Source: Desulfobacteraceae bacterium (GTDB lineage Bacteria; Desulfobacterota; DSM-4660; Desulfatiglandales; Desulfatiglandaceae). Taken from it: a stretch of 41,225 nucleotides of DNA. Within the stretch, counting starts at the first letter, position 1. Each line of letters begins with the position of its first letter. The position numbers were made by a program, and so were the translations under genes. This document shows, one piece after another, positions 27,155 through 36,561 of the stretch. Where the stretch lies: the NCBI GenBank assembly GCA_016844935.1, contig JAERTK010000128.1, positions 1-41,225 of the forward strand, read 5' to 3'. The notes below the pieces were generated by a model. That model saw only the letters and a list, made by a program, of their open reading frames with translations. It did no database searches and had not been told where the DNA came from.

Positions 27155-28048
27155 CTAGGTTTTGTCCAAAGCAGGCTCTCGATTGCTTCCACTGATTGTG
27201 CCAATGGTGGATTGCGTTAGAGATGTCTGGGTTTGACGATTCCCGGCTTCAGGGAGGATTGCTTTGACCGCATCCGCCGGTATCCATCCGGATTGACCGT
27301 TTGACCCTTCAATAAATATATATCCTTCGTACGTTTTTGCCAGTTGAACCACGTTTCCATTTTTGACAGCGCCTGATTCGGCGGCCGCATCAAATGGCGA
27401 CACCCGAAGCCGCGTATTTTCAGCGATGATGACCCCGCGGTTCAGGTTTGTGTATTGCAAAATTATGCCGGTTCCGCTCGTCACGAAAAGCAGGCAGCAG
27501 GCGAAAAACATCATTTTAAACGTAACCCCCCTGAGAAAGCCGGGGCGAATGCCGTTTACGAAAACCATCAGTGAAAAGGCACACAAGGCAATAGCTGCCG
27601 TCCACGTCCATCCGTTCAGGGTTAAGCCATTGAAAAAGGCCTTCCAGGATGCCTGATGGGGTGTCGCCAGACCGAAGTTTTTTCGCGCAAGTGCCAAGTT
27701 TCTTTCAATGCGGGCGCTTCCCGGATCCAGATAAAGTGCCCTTTCGTAGTTCAGTATGGATTGTCCAATATCATTTTTCATGTAATAGGCGTTGCCCAGG
27801 TTGTATAAAAGGGATGCGGTGTACCCCTGACGATCCAGGGCCCCCTGGTAACGGTTAATGGCCTGATCGTAGTCCCCCTTTGCATAGGCTTCATTGCCAC
27901 GTGCAAAAAGATCCAGGTTTTTATCAGTCTCAAGCCCGGCACGGCCCTGGGCGCCCGTTTTCCCTGCAAGCGAAAGCAGTGCCATCATGCCCAAAGCCAG
28001 GGAAAAAATCAAGATGCTAACGCGTTTGTGGTTTTTAAGTATACCCAT
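27155..28048 (-). CDS. BatE-like protein: TPR, two membrane helices, SH3 domain
   Basis: The 297-residue protein has an N-terminal signal or membrane segment, TPR units at about 45-125 (ARGNEAYAKGDYDQAI, LYNLGNAYYMKNDIGQSI), two membrane helices at about 143-200, and a C-terminal bacterial SH3-like domain (ENTRLRVSP...GWIPADAV). This is the layout of BatE of the Bacteroides aerotolerance operon. It is predicted to sit in the inner membrane with its TPRs and SH3 domain in the periplasm. GGGAGAG precedes the ATG. It follows batD by 34 bases. The molecular role of BatE is not settled. Confidence 0.8.
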   Translation of the reverse strand: MGILKNHKRVSILIFSLALGMMALLSLAGKTGAQGRAGLETDKNLDLFARGNEAYAKGDYDQAINRYQGALDRQGYTASLLYNLGNAYYMKNDIGQSILNYERALYLDPGSARIERNLALARKNFGLATPHQASWKAFFNGLTLNGWTWTAAIALCAFSLMVFVNGIRPGFLRGVTFKMMFFACCLLFVTSGTGIILQYTNLNRGVIIAENTRLRVSPFDAAAESGAVKNGNVVQLAKTYEGYIFIEGSNGQSGWIPADAVKAILPEAGNRQTQTSLTQSTIGTISGSNREPALDKT

Positions 28049-28082
28049 TTTTTCTCTCCCTGAAAATGAATTCCCCGGCGTG

Positions 28083-30059
28083 TCAGTTATGGGATGCCGG
28101 TTGGCTGTGATTCAAATTTTTCAATTCATGAACCACCAGATCGCGAAGTCTTCGCAGTTCCTCCGGACCAAATGACCGGCCTGAGTAAGCGGCGGCATCA
28201 GCGTTTTCAAACACTATTGCCATGCCTTCACCACTATTTCCCAAATGATGTTTGATTTCCGCCAGGGTAATGCTGTCAGGTTCCTGTCCCCAGAGTTCTC
28301 CCAGCCGTTCCTGCGAGGCCGTTCTGCAGGCATTGAAAAATGCTGTTGCGTCATGGGCTGTGATGGCCCGGTCCATTTTCTGGATTGACTGGTTTACTTT
28401 CTGTTTCACCTGTTTTTTTCGCATAAGTCCCGGATTGTTCAATCGATTTTTCTGCCGGCGGCTGAAAAATACCCCCAGGAAAATGGCGCCAATGGGAAAC
28501 CCCTGTGCCCCCATGAACCAGGGATTTTCAAACAGCGGTCGCAGGCTGTTAACGGTACTTCCCATGGCCACCTGAATGGGCGCAAGATCGTTTTTGTGGG
28601 GATTATTTCCTTCATCCCCAACAGGATTTTCGAATTCGTGCGTGTTTCCTGCTGTTTTGGCGCCGGTTGAAGGTCCCGCCCCTTTCTTTTCAGCAGTTAA
28701 AATCAAAGGTATCTCCTGGGTCTTTAAGGTGACATATTTTTCCTTTTCCGTATCAAAGTAGGAGAAGGTAATGGGTGGAATGTTGTTGATGCTGCTGCTC
28801 ATGGGGATAATGGCCTGTTCAAAATACTTTTCTCCGGTGTACCCCGTATTGTTCAGGGGTTTGAATGACGCCGAAGGCCTGTAGGTTTTCCATTCCTCGT
28901 CCATGTTCAGCAAAGGGGTGGAGACGCGGTCAAAATTTCCGGTCCCTTTGATGGTCATTTTGACGGTGATGGGATCTCCCACCATTGCTTTTCGGGGGGT
29001 TGCTGTGGCGGTCATTTTGAATCGGCCCACGGCGCCGGAAAAATATTTGGGCCGACCCATTTTCGGCAGGGGCAATACGCGAATTCTAAGCCGTGGGTTG
29101 GTCAGCTTCACCGATTCCTCACGAATATTCTGGAAAAAACCGTTGAAGAAATCATCATCGAAAAGGCCGCGGCCGAAGGGGTTACGGCGGCGGGACTGTT
29201 CCGGGATTCCCAGGGTTGCATCCAATTCCACCGTTACCGGGTGCTCTCCCTCTTTTACGGCGCTCGTGGCCGCGTACCAGGTCAGTACGTTGTAGGGAAC
29301 CCCGTCCAGGACTTCTCGGGTCTGTCCAGGTTTATCCTTCAATTGGCCACAAGCGAAAGCACCGCCAGCAATGACCGGCAGTGATCTCAGGGTAGCCTGG
29401 ATGCCCTGGTGGAAATAGGCTTTGATTTCCATGGGAAGCAGCTCTCCCACGTAAGCCCGGCCGGCCCGGGGAAGAACCCTCAAAAATGCTGGCTTTCCTT
29501 CTTCCCAGCTTAGGAGCTGTCCTTTTTTGATTGGACTGCCGGTGTGAATTGAAGCCCCGCTTTGAGAGGGTTGCCGGGGAGAGGGCAGGGCGTTACGCTT
29601 AGAATGCCGGGATGCCCCCTGGGCCACTTGCAGGGTGACCGGTCCGGATTTTTGAATTTTGCCATCGATGTCGGCTTGAACAGGGGGGATTACAAAATTC
29701 CCCGGGTGTTCCGGCTGAACCTGAAACAGATAACTTGTGGTAGCGGATACGCGGCCGTTAATGGATTGATATTGACTGCTTCGGCCCATGGAATAAAACC
29801 GAAGGCCGTCCACAGAGCTCAGGGCCGGCGGGCCCGCCTGTTCTCCAGACACCTGAACCACCAGGATGGCCGCCTCACCCATGGCGATACTTCCGGGTTC
29901 AATGGCCGAGGATACGTGTCCGCGGGAGGCTCCTGCGGCCCTGCTGCCGCTGGAAAAGAAAGCCACTGCCCCGGCTGCCAGAAGAAACATGGCGCCGGTT
30001 ATTAACGCGCGCCGCAAGGTTATGACTTTTGCTCCCATGTTTGTTCTGGGGTGATCCAT
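28083..30059 (-). CDS. BatD-like membrane-anchored envelope protein
   Basis: The 658-residue protein begins with a signal segment (18-42). It continues with long beta-rich periplasmic domains (about 45-480) containing the BatD-type pattern ...VQPEHPGNFVIPP, and ends with a C-terminal membrane helix (about 520-540) and a charged cytoplasmic tail. Its start codon overlaps the stop of the batB-batC gene by one base (TAATG), showing coupling, and GGAGG lies eight bases upstream. BatD proteins accompany MoxR and VWA proteins in many phyla; they may present or hold envelope substrates. Sequence conservation is low in this family, so the call rests on layout and position. Confidence 0.82.
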   Translation of the reverse strand: MDHPRTNMGAKVITLRRALITGAMFLLAAGAVAFFSSGSRAAGASRGHVSSAIEPGSIAMGEAAILVVQVSGEQAGPPALSSVDGLRFYSMGRSSQYQSINGRVSATTSYLFQVQPEHPGNFVIPPVQADIDGKIQKSGPVTLQVAQGASRHSKRNALPSPRQPSQSGASIHTGSPIKKGQLLSWEEGKPAFLRVLPRAGRAYVGELLPMEIKAYFHQGIQATLRSLPVIAGGAFACGQLKDKPGQTREVLDGVPYNVLTWYAATSAVKEGEHPVTVELDATLGIPEQSRRRNPFGRGLFDDDFFNGFFQNIREESVKLTNPRLRIRVLPLPKMGRPKYFSGAVGRFKMTATATPRKAMVGDPITVKMTIKGTGNFDRVSTPLLNMDEEWKTYRPSASFKPLNNTGYTGEKYFEQAIIPMSSSINNIPPITFSYFDTEKEKYVTLKTQEIPLILTAEKKGAGPSTGAKTAGNTHEFENPVGDEGNNPHKNDLAPIQVAMGSTVNSLRPLFENPWFMGAQGFPIGAIFLGVFFSRRQKNRLNNPGLMRKKQVKQKVNQSIQKMDRAITAHDATAFFNACRTASQERLGELWGQEPDSITLAEIKHHLGNSGEGMAIVFENADAAAYSGRSFGPEELRRLRDLVVHELKNLNHSQPASHN

Positions 30060-32074
30060 TACCAGTCCCTCCTTTTCTGATCTTCAGGCTTTCCGCCCAT
30101 TCCCATGTTTTGAGCGGTCATGGGCATGGCTTTTTCGTCGCCCTTGAGAGAATCCAGTAAATTCTTAGCCTGTTCTTCCGTCATTTTCCCAGGTCTACGG
30201 CGTTTGGGAACTTTGGCTGTCCGTGTCTGCTCTTGCATTTTTGAAGGTTTCACCTGATTTTTTTTGTTAGATCCATGCGTTGCTTTTTTTCGGTCCGGTG
30301 TATTCTTTTGGTTTTTGCCGGGGTCGGATTTTGCTTGTTTCTGCTTACCACTGTCTGGCTTTTTTTGCTGCGGATCAGCTTTCGCGTTTTTGTTCTGTGG
30401 TTTTTTCGGTTGTTGACCTTTTTTCCCCGGGTCCTGTTTCTTAGCCTGTTGGTTTTTCTTGTTATCCTTGTTCTTGTTATCCTTGTTCTTTTTGTCTTTA
30501 TTCTGTTCTTTATTTTTTTTGTTGCAGTCTTTTTGTTTTTGATTTTTCTTGAGTGCCTCCAGACGCTTTTTTACAAATTCACGGTTAAACGCAGCATCCT
30601 GGTCCTGCGGTTTCAGTTTCAAGGCGTTGTCATACGCCTGGATGGAAGCTTCCCAGTGTTTAATGGTCTGCTGAGGCTTTTGTTTTTCACTTTGTTCCCC
30701 CTGGCGGTAAAGGGTGTTTCCCATGTTGTAATAGGATTGATTCTGCAGATCCATATCCTGCACGTTGAGAGACTGCTTAAATGACGCCAAAGCCACCGGG
30801 TATTGTTTTCCCTTGTAGGCGGCCGCTCCCAGGTTGAATTGCAGTTGAGGGTTTTTCGGAGTTTTCCGGGTTTCGGAGCGGTACCCTTGAACCGCCTGTT
30901 CATAATCTCCAGCTTTGTACGCGGCTTCAGCGTTTCCAGGTGACGCATGAACTCCCCGGTATCCCAGAAGGACCATGGCCAGCAGTGCCAGCGCCGCGAC
31001 GGAAACGGTTCCTGCGGCACGCCCGATTTTCGGAATGCGCCTGTAGGCGGTTTTAATCACGGGAAAGGTTTTCCCGGTTCTTCTGCGGTCTGAAATGGAA
31101 AACTCCGCCAACAGCAATATGAGAGCCAGCACAAGGGGCCACTGGAATCTTTCTATGGGGACCTTCTGCATCCTTTCGGCGAGATCCTGCTTCGGTACCA
31201 GGCTCAGTTTTTCACGGTATATGGCTTCCAGCCCTTCGGCCTGCTGACCCAGGGGTTCATACCGACCCCCCGTGGTCTCTGCGATTTTTTGAAGCATGGT
31301 TTCATCCAGGCGGGATTTTACCGGTGCGCCTTTTTCGTCTTTTACGAAAGCCCCGTTCCCCCCCCCGTTCATGAGTGGAATCAGTTCCCCTGAACGGGTT
31401 CCCACCCCAACGGTGTAGATGGTGAGCCCCCTGGTTTTTGCCTGTTCGGCCGCGGAAAAAGCTTCCCCTTCCAGGTCTTCCCCGTCGGTAACCAGGAGCA
31501 AAATCTTGTGATTGGCATCGTTTGAAAATGCCGTTTCCGCTTCATAAATGGCGCTGGCCAGGTCCGTTCCCCCCTGGGGAATGATTCCCGTATCCAGCGC
31601 TTCAAGGGAGTTCCTGAAAGCGTCATAGTCAAGGGTCAAGGGGCACATGAGAAAGGCGGTGCCGGCAAACGGCACGAGTCCCACCCGGTCCCCCTCCAGT
31701 TTGGAAACAAAATCCATGATGCCGAATTTGCTCCGTTCCAGGCGATTGGGTTTCACATCCTCCGCCAGCATGCTTTTGGATGTATCCACCGCCACCAGGA
31801 TATCGATCCCTTTTCGTTTGACCTCTTTCCATTGAAAGCCTACCTGAGGACGGGCCAGGGCCACAAAGATGGCTGCCACCGCCAGCACCAGGATCACCCG
31901 TTTGATCATCCGTTTCCTGGGGGAAACCCCCTGGGTTAGTTTTTCCAGCAGGCGGCTGGACGCGAATTCCCGTAACGCTGCGGTGCTCTTTTTTTGAAAA
32001 TGGTAGAAACTCATGGCCAGGATTCCGCAGGCCGCTACCCCTGCCAACAACCAGATGGGATGTGCGAATTGCAT
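30059..32074 (-). CDS. BatB-BatC fusion: membrane VWA protein with TPR and Lys/Gln-rich tail
   Basis: The 671-residue protein has two N-terminal membrane helices (5-25 and 57-75) and a VWA domain (about 88-290) with MIDAS DTSKS at 97-101. A third helix lies near 305-320 and a fourth near 350-370. TPR units follow at about 385-500 (AAYKAGDYEQAV, YYNMGNTLYRQGE). After these comes about 130 residues of almost only Lys, Gln, Asn, Asp and Pro, ending in a short MTEEQAKNLLDSLKGDE helix. The first half is BatB and the second BatC, joined in one gene. It should stay in the inner membrane with the VWA domain facing the cytoplasm or periplasm depending on topology. It follows batA by 27 bases. Confidence 0.87.
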   Translation of the reverse strand: MQFAHPIWLLAGVAACGILAMSFYHFQKKSTAALREFASSRLLEKLTQGVSPRKRMIKRVILVLAVAAIFVALARPQVGFQWKEVKRKGIDILVAVDTSKSMLAEDVKPNRLERSKFGIMDFVSKLEGDRVGLVPFAGTAFLMCPLTLDYDAFRNSLEALDTGIIPQGGTDLASAIYEAETAFSNDANHKILLLVTDGEDLEGEAFSAAEQAKTRGLTIYTVGVGTRSGELIPLMNGGGNGAFVKDEKGAPVKSRLDETMLQKIAETTGGRYEPLGQQAEGLEAIYREKLSLVPKQDLAERMQKVPIERFQWPLVLALILLLAEFSISDRRRTGKTFPVIKTAYRRIPKIGRAAGTVSVAALALLAMVLLGYRGVHASPGNAEAAYKAGDYEQAVQGYRSETRKTPKNPQLQFNLGAAAYKGKQYPVALASFKQSLNVQDMDLQNQSYYNMGNTLYRQGEQSEKQKPQQTIKHWEASIQAYDNALKLKPQDQDAAFNREFVKKRLEALKKNQKQKDCNKKNKEQNKDKKNKDNKNKDNKKNQQAKKQDPGKKGQQPKKPQNKNAKADPQQKKPDSGKQKQAKSDPGKNQKNTPDRKKATHGSNKKNQVKPSKMQEQTRTAKVPKRRRPGKMTEEQAKNLLDSLKGDEKAMPMTAQNMGMGGKPEDQKRRDW

Positions 32075-32101
32075 GGTTCTATTTCCTTTCTATATAGAGG
32101 T

Positions 32102-33100
32102 TCAAGGCAACCGCCGAAAACGGGTCTGGTTCAGTGTCAATTCAATCCCCATGAGCAGAAGCGCGCCCAGGGCTGCCCACAAAAACATCTCGTTTCGATG
32201 CTCAAATTTCTTGATTTTTCGGGTGGTGGTTTCAAGCTTGTTGATGTCGCTGTATATACGTTCCAACGAGTCCGTGTCCGTCGCCCGGTAGTACTGCGCG
32301 CCGGTCATCCGGGCCACCCGTTTCAATGTTTTTTCATCGATATCCACCTTGGCGCGGACAATTTTTCTGTTGCCGAACTGATCGGTAACGGGCACGGGCA
32401 CTTCACCGCGAGAACCGGCACCGATGGTGTAGATTTTGATGCCAAGGGTTTCCGCTGCTTCGGCGGCGGTGGCCGGTAAAATTTTGCCCGCATTGTTCAT
32501 GCCGTCCGTCAGCAGGATGACGATTCTCGATTTGGCACTCTGGTCCCTCAGCCTGTTTACGCTGGTACCCAGGGCCGAACCGATGGCGGTGCCGTCCTCC
32601 ACCATGCCCGGATGAATGGTCTGAAGACGTCTCTGAAGCCAGTGGTGGTCCAGTGTGAGCGGACTGACCATATAAGGCCGGCCGGCGAAGGCCACCAGAC
32701 CGATGCGGTCGTTGGGACGTTCTTCAATAAACTGGGCCACCACGTCCTTGACCACTTCCACTCGGTTGGCCGGTTCATTGTTGATGGTAAAATCCAAGGC
32801 CTCCATGGAGCCTGAAACATCCACCGCCAGGATAATATCGATGCCGTCGGCGTCCACTTGGGATGTGCCGTGTACCATCTGGGGCTGTGCCAGGGCAACC
32901 ACCAGGGCGCTGAGGGCCAGGATGCGCAGGGTTCCCAGCCATCTGCCGGCCCTGGATTTCCGGGCGCCTGCGATGGCTCTGGCGGTTTGTGTCGATGAAT
33001 ACCGTATGGCCACTGCTGTTCCCTTCCGTCCCCTCAAAAAGGCCAGGAGTGGAATCAGGACCAGCAGCCACAAGATTTCCGGATGGTCGAAATGAAACAT
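32102..33100 (-). CDS. BatA-like membrane VWA protein
   Basis: The 332-residue protein has two N-terminal helices (8-25 and 57-73), a VWA domain (about 85-285) with an intact MIDAS (Asp93, Ser95, Ser97 in AVDVSGSM; later TDGMNNAG) and a C-terminal helix (about 305-325). This is the standard BatA architecture. It binds a divalent metal and probably a protein partner. The upstream gene ends TAA directly against this ATG, and its last codons provide the GGAGG, so translation is tightly coupled. Confidence 0.88.
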   Translation of the reverse strand: MFHFDHPEILWLLVLIPLLAFLRGRKGTAVAIRYSSTQTARAIAGARKSRAGRWLGTLRILALSALVVALAQPQMVHGTSQVDADGIDIILAVDVSGSMEALDFTINNEPANRVEVVKDVVAQFIEERPNDRIGLVAFAGRPYMVSPLTLDHHWLQRRLQTIHPGMVEDGTAIGSALGTSVNRLRDQSAKSRIVILLTDGMNNAGKILPATAAEAAETLGIKIYTIGAGSRGEVPVPVTDQFGNRKIVRAKVDIDEKTLKRVARMTGAQYYRATDTDSLERIYSDINKLETTTRKIKKFEHRNEMFLWAALGALLLMGIELTLNQTRFRRLP

Positions 33101-34054
33101 TTATCTACCTCCCGTCGCAGCGACTGGATGGGTGTTGTTGAATCCGGGTTCCCCGCTTCCCTTTGTGACAGTCCATGGAAAACCGCTTTTAAAACGGTCT
33201 CTGAAGAACCTTTTCCTGCCGCTGATGCTATTATTAATGGTTTGCTCCGCCGCGGTGACGTCCTTCATGGGTGAAGCATTCTTGTCCGGTTTTTCTTCCT
33301 CGGGGCGGGGTCTTGTTTCTTCCACAAACCGCCAGGCGCTCCGGTGCATCTTCTGCATCTGGTCTTTGCTGAAAGTCTGCCTGGCAAATTTTGCCAGATC
33401 ACAATGGTCCAGGAACTTACGCAGCGGTTCGTGATGCTGGTTCAGTTCACTGGAGGGTTCAGCGGCCACCTGGGCGATAAATTCATGGGTGGTCTTTCGG
33501 GTGGCGGTCATTTGGAATCGTTTTTCAATGTAGGTTCGTATGGTTCTTGACACCATTACTGAAAACCTCTCCGCCATTTCGGGGGTCATCAGGGCCTTGG
33601 CTTTTTCCAGCTCTTCAAATGCAATCTCAAAGGCCTTTTTTGAATGTAGTACGTGTTTCTTGCGGAGCCATTTCCAAACCGCAAAGGCCAGCAGAAGCAA
33701 CAATATGCCGCCCAGAATGTAAAAAAGCCAAGTAAGTGGATTCGGAATATGAATGGGACCGCGAATGTCTCGAATATCGCCTTTGGGGCCCGCTGCAATG
33801 GGGAGGGGGCACGATGATGGTGAGTTGTTCGAGTTTGCATCCCCGGTTCTTGATGCAATCGCCTTCCCGGACGGGCTTAAAGGCGGTTTTGCGGCCGGGG
33901 TCCCCGGCTTTGGCGGAATCGGGGCTGTAACGGCTTTGCCGGAAGCCTGTGGGGGCGTTTCCCCACCCCAGGCAGCTCCTTCGGCCAGGAAAAACAGCGC
34001 CAGTATGAAAATAGCGGTCCATATGGCGAATGGTTTCATGGTTTTGGGGGTCAT
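33101..34054 (-). CDS. DUF4381-like membrane protein of the Bat operon
   Basis: The 317-residue protein has a signal-like N-terminus (10-30), a long Pro/Ala-rich linker, one membrane helix (about 108-128; LTWLFYILGGILLLLL) and a helical cytoplasmic domain (about 135-260). The arrangement and the place between the DUF58 and batA genes match the DUF4381 proteins of MoxR operons. Residues 260-317 form a charged tail of low similarity. It overlaps the DUF58 gene by one base (TGATG). No enzymatic motif is seen, so a scaffold role is inferred. Confidence 0.7.
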   Translation of the reverse strand: MTPKTMKPFAIWTAIFILALFFLAEGAAWGGETPPQASGKAVTAPIPPKPGTPAAKPPLSPSGKAIASRTGDANSNNSPSSCPLPIAAGPKGDIRDIRGPIHIPNPLTWLFYILGGILLLLLAFAVWKWLRKKHVLHSKKAFEIAFEELEKAKALMTPEMAERFSVMVSRTIRTYIEKRFQMTATRKTTHEFIAQVAAEPSSELNQHHEPLRKFLDHCDLAKFARQTFSKDQMQKMHRSAWRFVEETRPRPEEEKPDKNASPMKDVTAAEQTINNSISGRKRFFRDRFKSGFPWTVTKGSGEPGFNNTHPVAATGGR

Positions 34055-34965
34055 CAGTGGCTTCTCCTTTCTCTGGTTTTGAAAAACTGCCTTAAATCCG
34101 CCAGATAGGAACGTTCCGTGGAAAGCTCCAGCATATCCACTCCCACTGAACGGATGGCGCGTCTGAGACTGCTCTGGCGGCTTTCAGCCAGCTCGTTGAA
34201 TCGGGCCCGAACCTCCGGGCGGGATGTGTCCAGTTCCACCTGTTCTCCCGTTTCAGAGTCCTCGATGGTGATCAGACCGATATCGGGGAGTTCCCGTTCC
34301 CGTTGATCGCTGACGGAAACAGCCACCAGGTCATGACGACGGCCAGTAATACGGAGCTTGGGGCGGAGATCTTTCAGGGTGGCGTCAAAATCCCCGGGCA
34401 GGCAGAAGTCTGAGATGAGGAACGCCACCGCCCTGCGTTTGATCACCTGGTTGGTAAAATCCATGGCCGCCGCCAGGTTGGTACCGGTCCCCGAGGGTTG
34501 AAAGAATAGGATTTCCCGGATGACCCTCAGGATGTGGGAACGGCCCTTGCCCGGTGGAATATACAGCTCCGCATCGTCCGTGAAGAGCACCAGACCGACC
34601 TTGTCGTTGTTGCGCATGGCGGAAAATGCCAGGACACTTCCGATTTCGGCCATCATTTCCCGCTTGCTCTGCATGGCCGATCCGAACCCACCGGAAGCGC
34701 TCACATCAATGATGAGCATGATGGTCAATTCCCGCTCTTCGGTGAATTTTTTGATATGGGTTCTGCCGGTTCGGGCGGTAACATTCCAGTCAATGGTTCT
34801 CACGTCGTCGCCCGGCACATACTCCCGCACTTCATCAAAATCCATGCCCCGGCCCTTGAAGACCGAGTGATAATGGCCTGCCAGGGTATCATCCACCAGC
34901 CGGTTGGTCCTGATTTCCACCTGCCTGACCTTTTGAATAATCTCTTTGCTGATGTGGGTATCCAT
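34054..34965 (-). CDS. DUF58 / VWA-like cytoplasmic protein of the MoxR operon
   Basis: The 303-residue protein shows the DUF58 signature GHYHSVFKGRGMDFDEVREY followed by PGDDVRTIDWNVTART. A VWA-like fold with the MIDAS-type IIDVSASG comes next. It has no membrane segment, unlike BatA and BatB, so it is likely the cytoplasmic partner of the MoxR ATPase. GGAAGG lies shortly before the ATG. The gap to moxR is 43 bases. Confidence 0.9.
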   Translation of the reverse strand: MDTHISKEIIQKVRQVEIRTNRLVDDTLAGHYHSVFKGRGMDFDEVREYVPGDDVRTIDWNVTARTGRTHIKKFTEERELTIMLIIDVSASGGFGSAMQSKREMMAEIGSVLAFSAMRNNDKVGLVLFTDDAELYIPPGKGRSHILRVIREILFFQPSGTGTNLAAAMDFTNQVIKRRAVAFLISDFCLPGDFDATLKDLRPKLRITGRRHDLVAVSVSDQRERELPDIGLITIEDSETGEQVELDTSRPEVRARFNELAESRQSSLRRAIRSVGVDMLELSTERSYLADLRQFFKTRERRSH

Positions 34966-35008
34966 GATGCCTTCCTTTTTTTTCGTGCGTGATCTTCAAT
35001 TCTGACCA

Positions 35009-36097
35009 TCAAGGAACCGGTATGGTTTCCAGGACTTTATTGACCATGTCCTCGCTGGTGAGCGATTCAGCCTCCGCTTCGTAGGTGATGCTCACACGAT
35101 GCCTGAGGACATCCATGGCGATTGTTTTCACATCTTCCGGCGTCACATAGCCGCGCCCCTGAAGAAACGCCAGGGATTTACTGGCGGCCTTCAAGCTGAT
35201 GGTGGCCCGCGGAGAAGCGCCGTTCTGGATGTAGGGCTTCAGGTCCAGGCCGTAGCTTTCCGGATCTCTTGTGGCGTAAACGAGGCTGACAATATAGTCT
35301 TTGACCTTGTTATCCATGTAGATGGTGTTGACCACCTGTCTCGATCTCAAGATATCCTCCACCTGAACCACGGGATTAACCTTGATACACGGCGCGGTGG
35401 TGTCCACCGCATCGAGGATAATCCGTTCTTCTGAAACCGAAGGGTACGAGATGACCACTTTGAGCATGAACCGGTCCACCTGGGCTTCGGGCAGGGGATA
35501 GGTTCCTTCCTGCTCAATGGGATTCTGGGTGGCCATCACCAGAAAAGGATCGGGCAGGTTGTAGGTTTTTTCACCGATGGTGACCTGACGCTCCTGCATG
35601 GCCTGCAGCAGGGCGCTCTGGACCTTCGCCGGTGCCCGGTTGATTTCGTCTGCCAGTATCAGATTGGAGAAGACAGGCCCCTGCTTTACCACGAAAGAGA
35701 CATCTCTGGGATTGTAGATCTCAGTTCCAATGATGTCTGCAGGCAGCATGTCCGGTGTAAACTGGATACGCCGAAATCCGGTCTGGATGGCGGAAGCCAG
35801 GGTGTTAAGGGTGAGGGTTTTGGCCAGGCCCGGGACTCCTTCCAGAAGGATATGGCCGTTAGAAAGAATTCCCACCAGCAGACGGTCGATGAGCCTCTTC
35901 TGGCCGATGATAACGCGACCGATTTCCTGTTCCAGGGGGCGTACCCAGGCGGATGCCTGCTGCACCGACTCGTTGATGGTTTGAATGCTGGTGAACTGGG
36001 GGCTTGTGGACTGGGGACTGGCATTTTCCGGGTTTGAGGGGGATTGAAAATCCTCCACGGAAAACTGCCGGGTCTGTTTTTCTGTTTGAATGCTCAT
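35009..36097 (-). CDS. MoxR-family AAA+ ATPase
   Basis: The 362-residue ATPase has a flexible Ser/Pro/Thr-rich N-terminus (10-40), Walker A GVPGLAKT (87-94), Walker B LILADEINRAP (Asp150, Glu151), the ATQNPIEQEGTYPLPEAQ sensor region and a C-terminal lid domain. MoxR proteins act as chaperones that mature or remodel complexes with the help of VWA proteins. This one leads the operon with DUF58, DUF4381, BatA, BatB-C, BatD and BatE. Start ATG 36097 has AGGAGGG directly before it; an in-frame ATG at 36115 has no ribosome site. The 236 bases to the next gene start on the other side hold its promoter, which I could not place with confidence. Confidence 0.92.
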   Translation of the reverse strand: MSIQTEKQTRQFSVEDFQSPSNPENASPQSTSPQFTSIQTINESVQQASAWVRPLEQEIGRVIIGQKRLIDRLLVGILSNGHILLEGVPGLAKTLTLNTLASAIQTGFRRIQFTPDMLPADIIGTEIYNPRDVSFVVKQGPVFSNLILADEINRAPAKVQSALLQAMQERQVTIGEKTYNLPDPFLVMATQNPIEQEGTYPLPEAQVDRFMLKVVISYPSVSEERIILDAVDTTAPCIKVNPVVQVEDILRSRQVVNTIYMDNKVKDYIVSLVYATRDPESYGLDLKPYIQNGASPRATISLKAASKSLAFLQGRGYVTPEDVKTIAMDVLRHRVSITYEAEAESLTSEDMVNKVLETIPVP

Positions 36098-36333
36098 GGT
36101 CCCTCCTTGTTTCATTTTGATGTTTAGCCATTAAGTTTTGTCAGCTGAAGTTGCAGACACATTAAACCCCCAGGCTTACAGCATCCTTTCCTGAATATTA
36201 CCGGTTCGTAATGGTTTGCATTTTTTGAGATGATGGACATAATAGACGGAGTTAATGCTGGCGGGGAATATGTTACGCTTTTCTGCCAAATACGTGGCTG
36301 CCTTTTTGGGACGGTCGTCGGGAAGGAGAGGTT

Positions 36334-36558
36334 TTGGATACAATTGGTGTTGTTTTTATCGTGTGCCTGGCGGCCGGCTATCTCGTCTGGCGGTATGTCA
36401 AAAAAGCCAAAACCGGTGGTGGGTGCGAGTGTGAAAACATGGAATGCCCATTGAATGGCAGCGGTTCGGGATCAGTGGAAATTAACAGCGATGGTATGGT
36501 TTGTGAGAGCAAAACGTGCAACGATGATCCCTTTCAGGAGCAGCATAAGGGGATGTGA
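36334..36558 (+). CDS. Small Cys-rich membrane protein (FeoB-associated type)
   Basis: The 74-residue product has one N-terminal membrane helix (about 4-20), a basic stop-transfer patch (RYVKKAK) and a Cys-rich tail with four Cys at spacing CEC, MECP and later VCESKTC. This is the layout of the short FeoB-associated Cys-rich membrane proteins, but no feoAB is in the window. The start is TTG at 36334 with AAGGAG about seven bases before it. It converges on the next gene with a gap of only three bases. A metal-handling role is an inference. Confidence 0.6.
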   Translation: MDTIGVVFIVCLAAGYLVWRYVKKAKTGGGCECENMECPLNGSGSGSVEINSDGMVCESKTCNDDPFQEQHKGM

Positions 36559-36561
36559 TAA

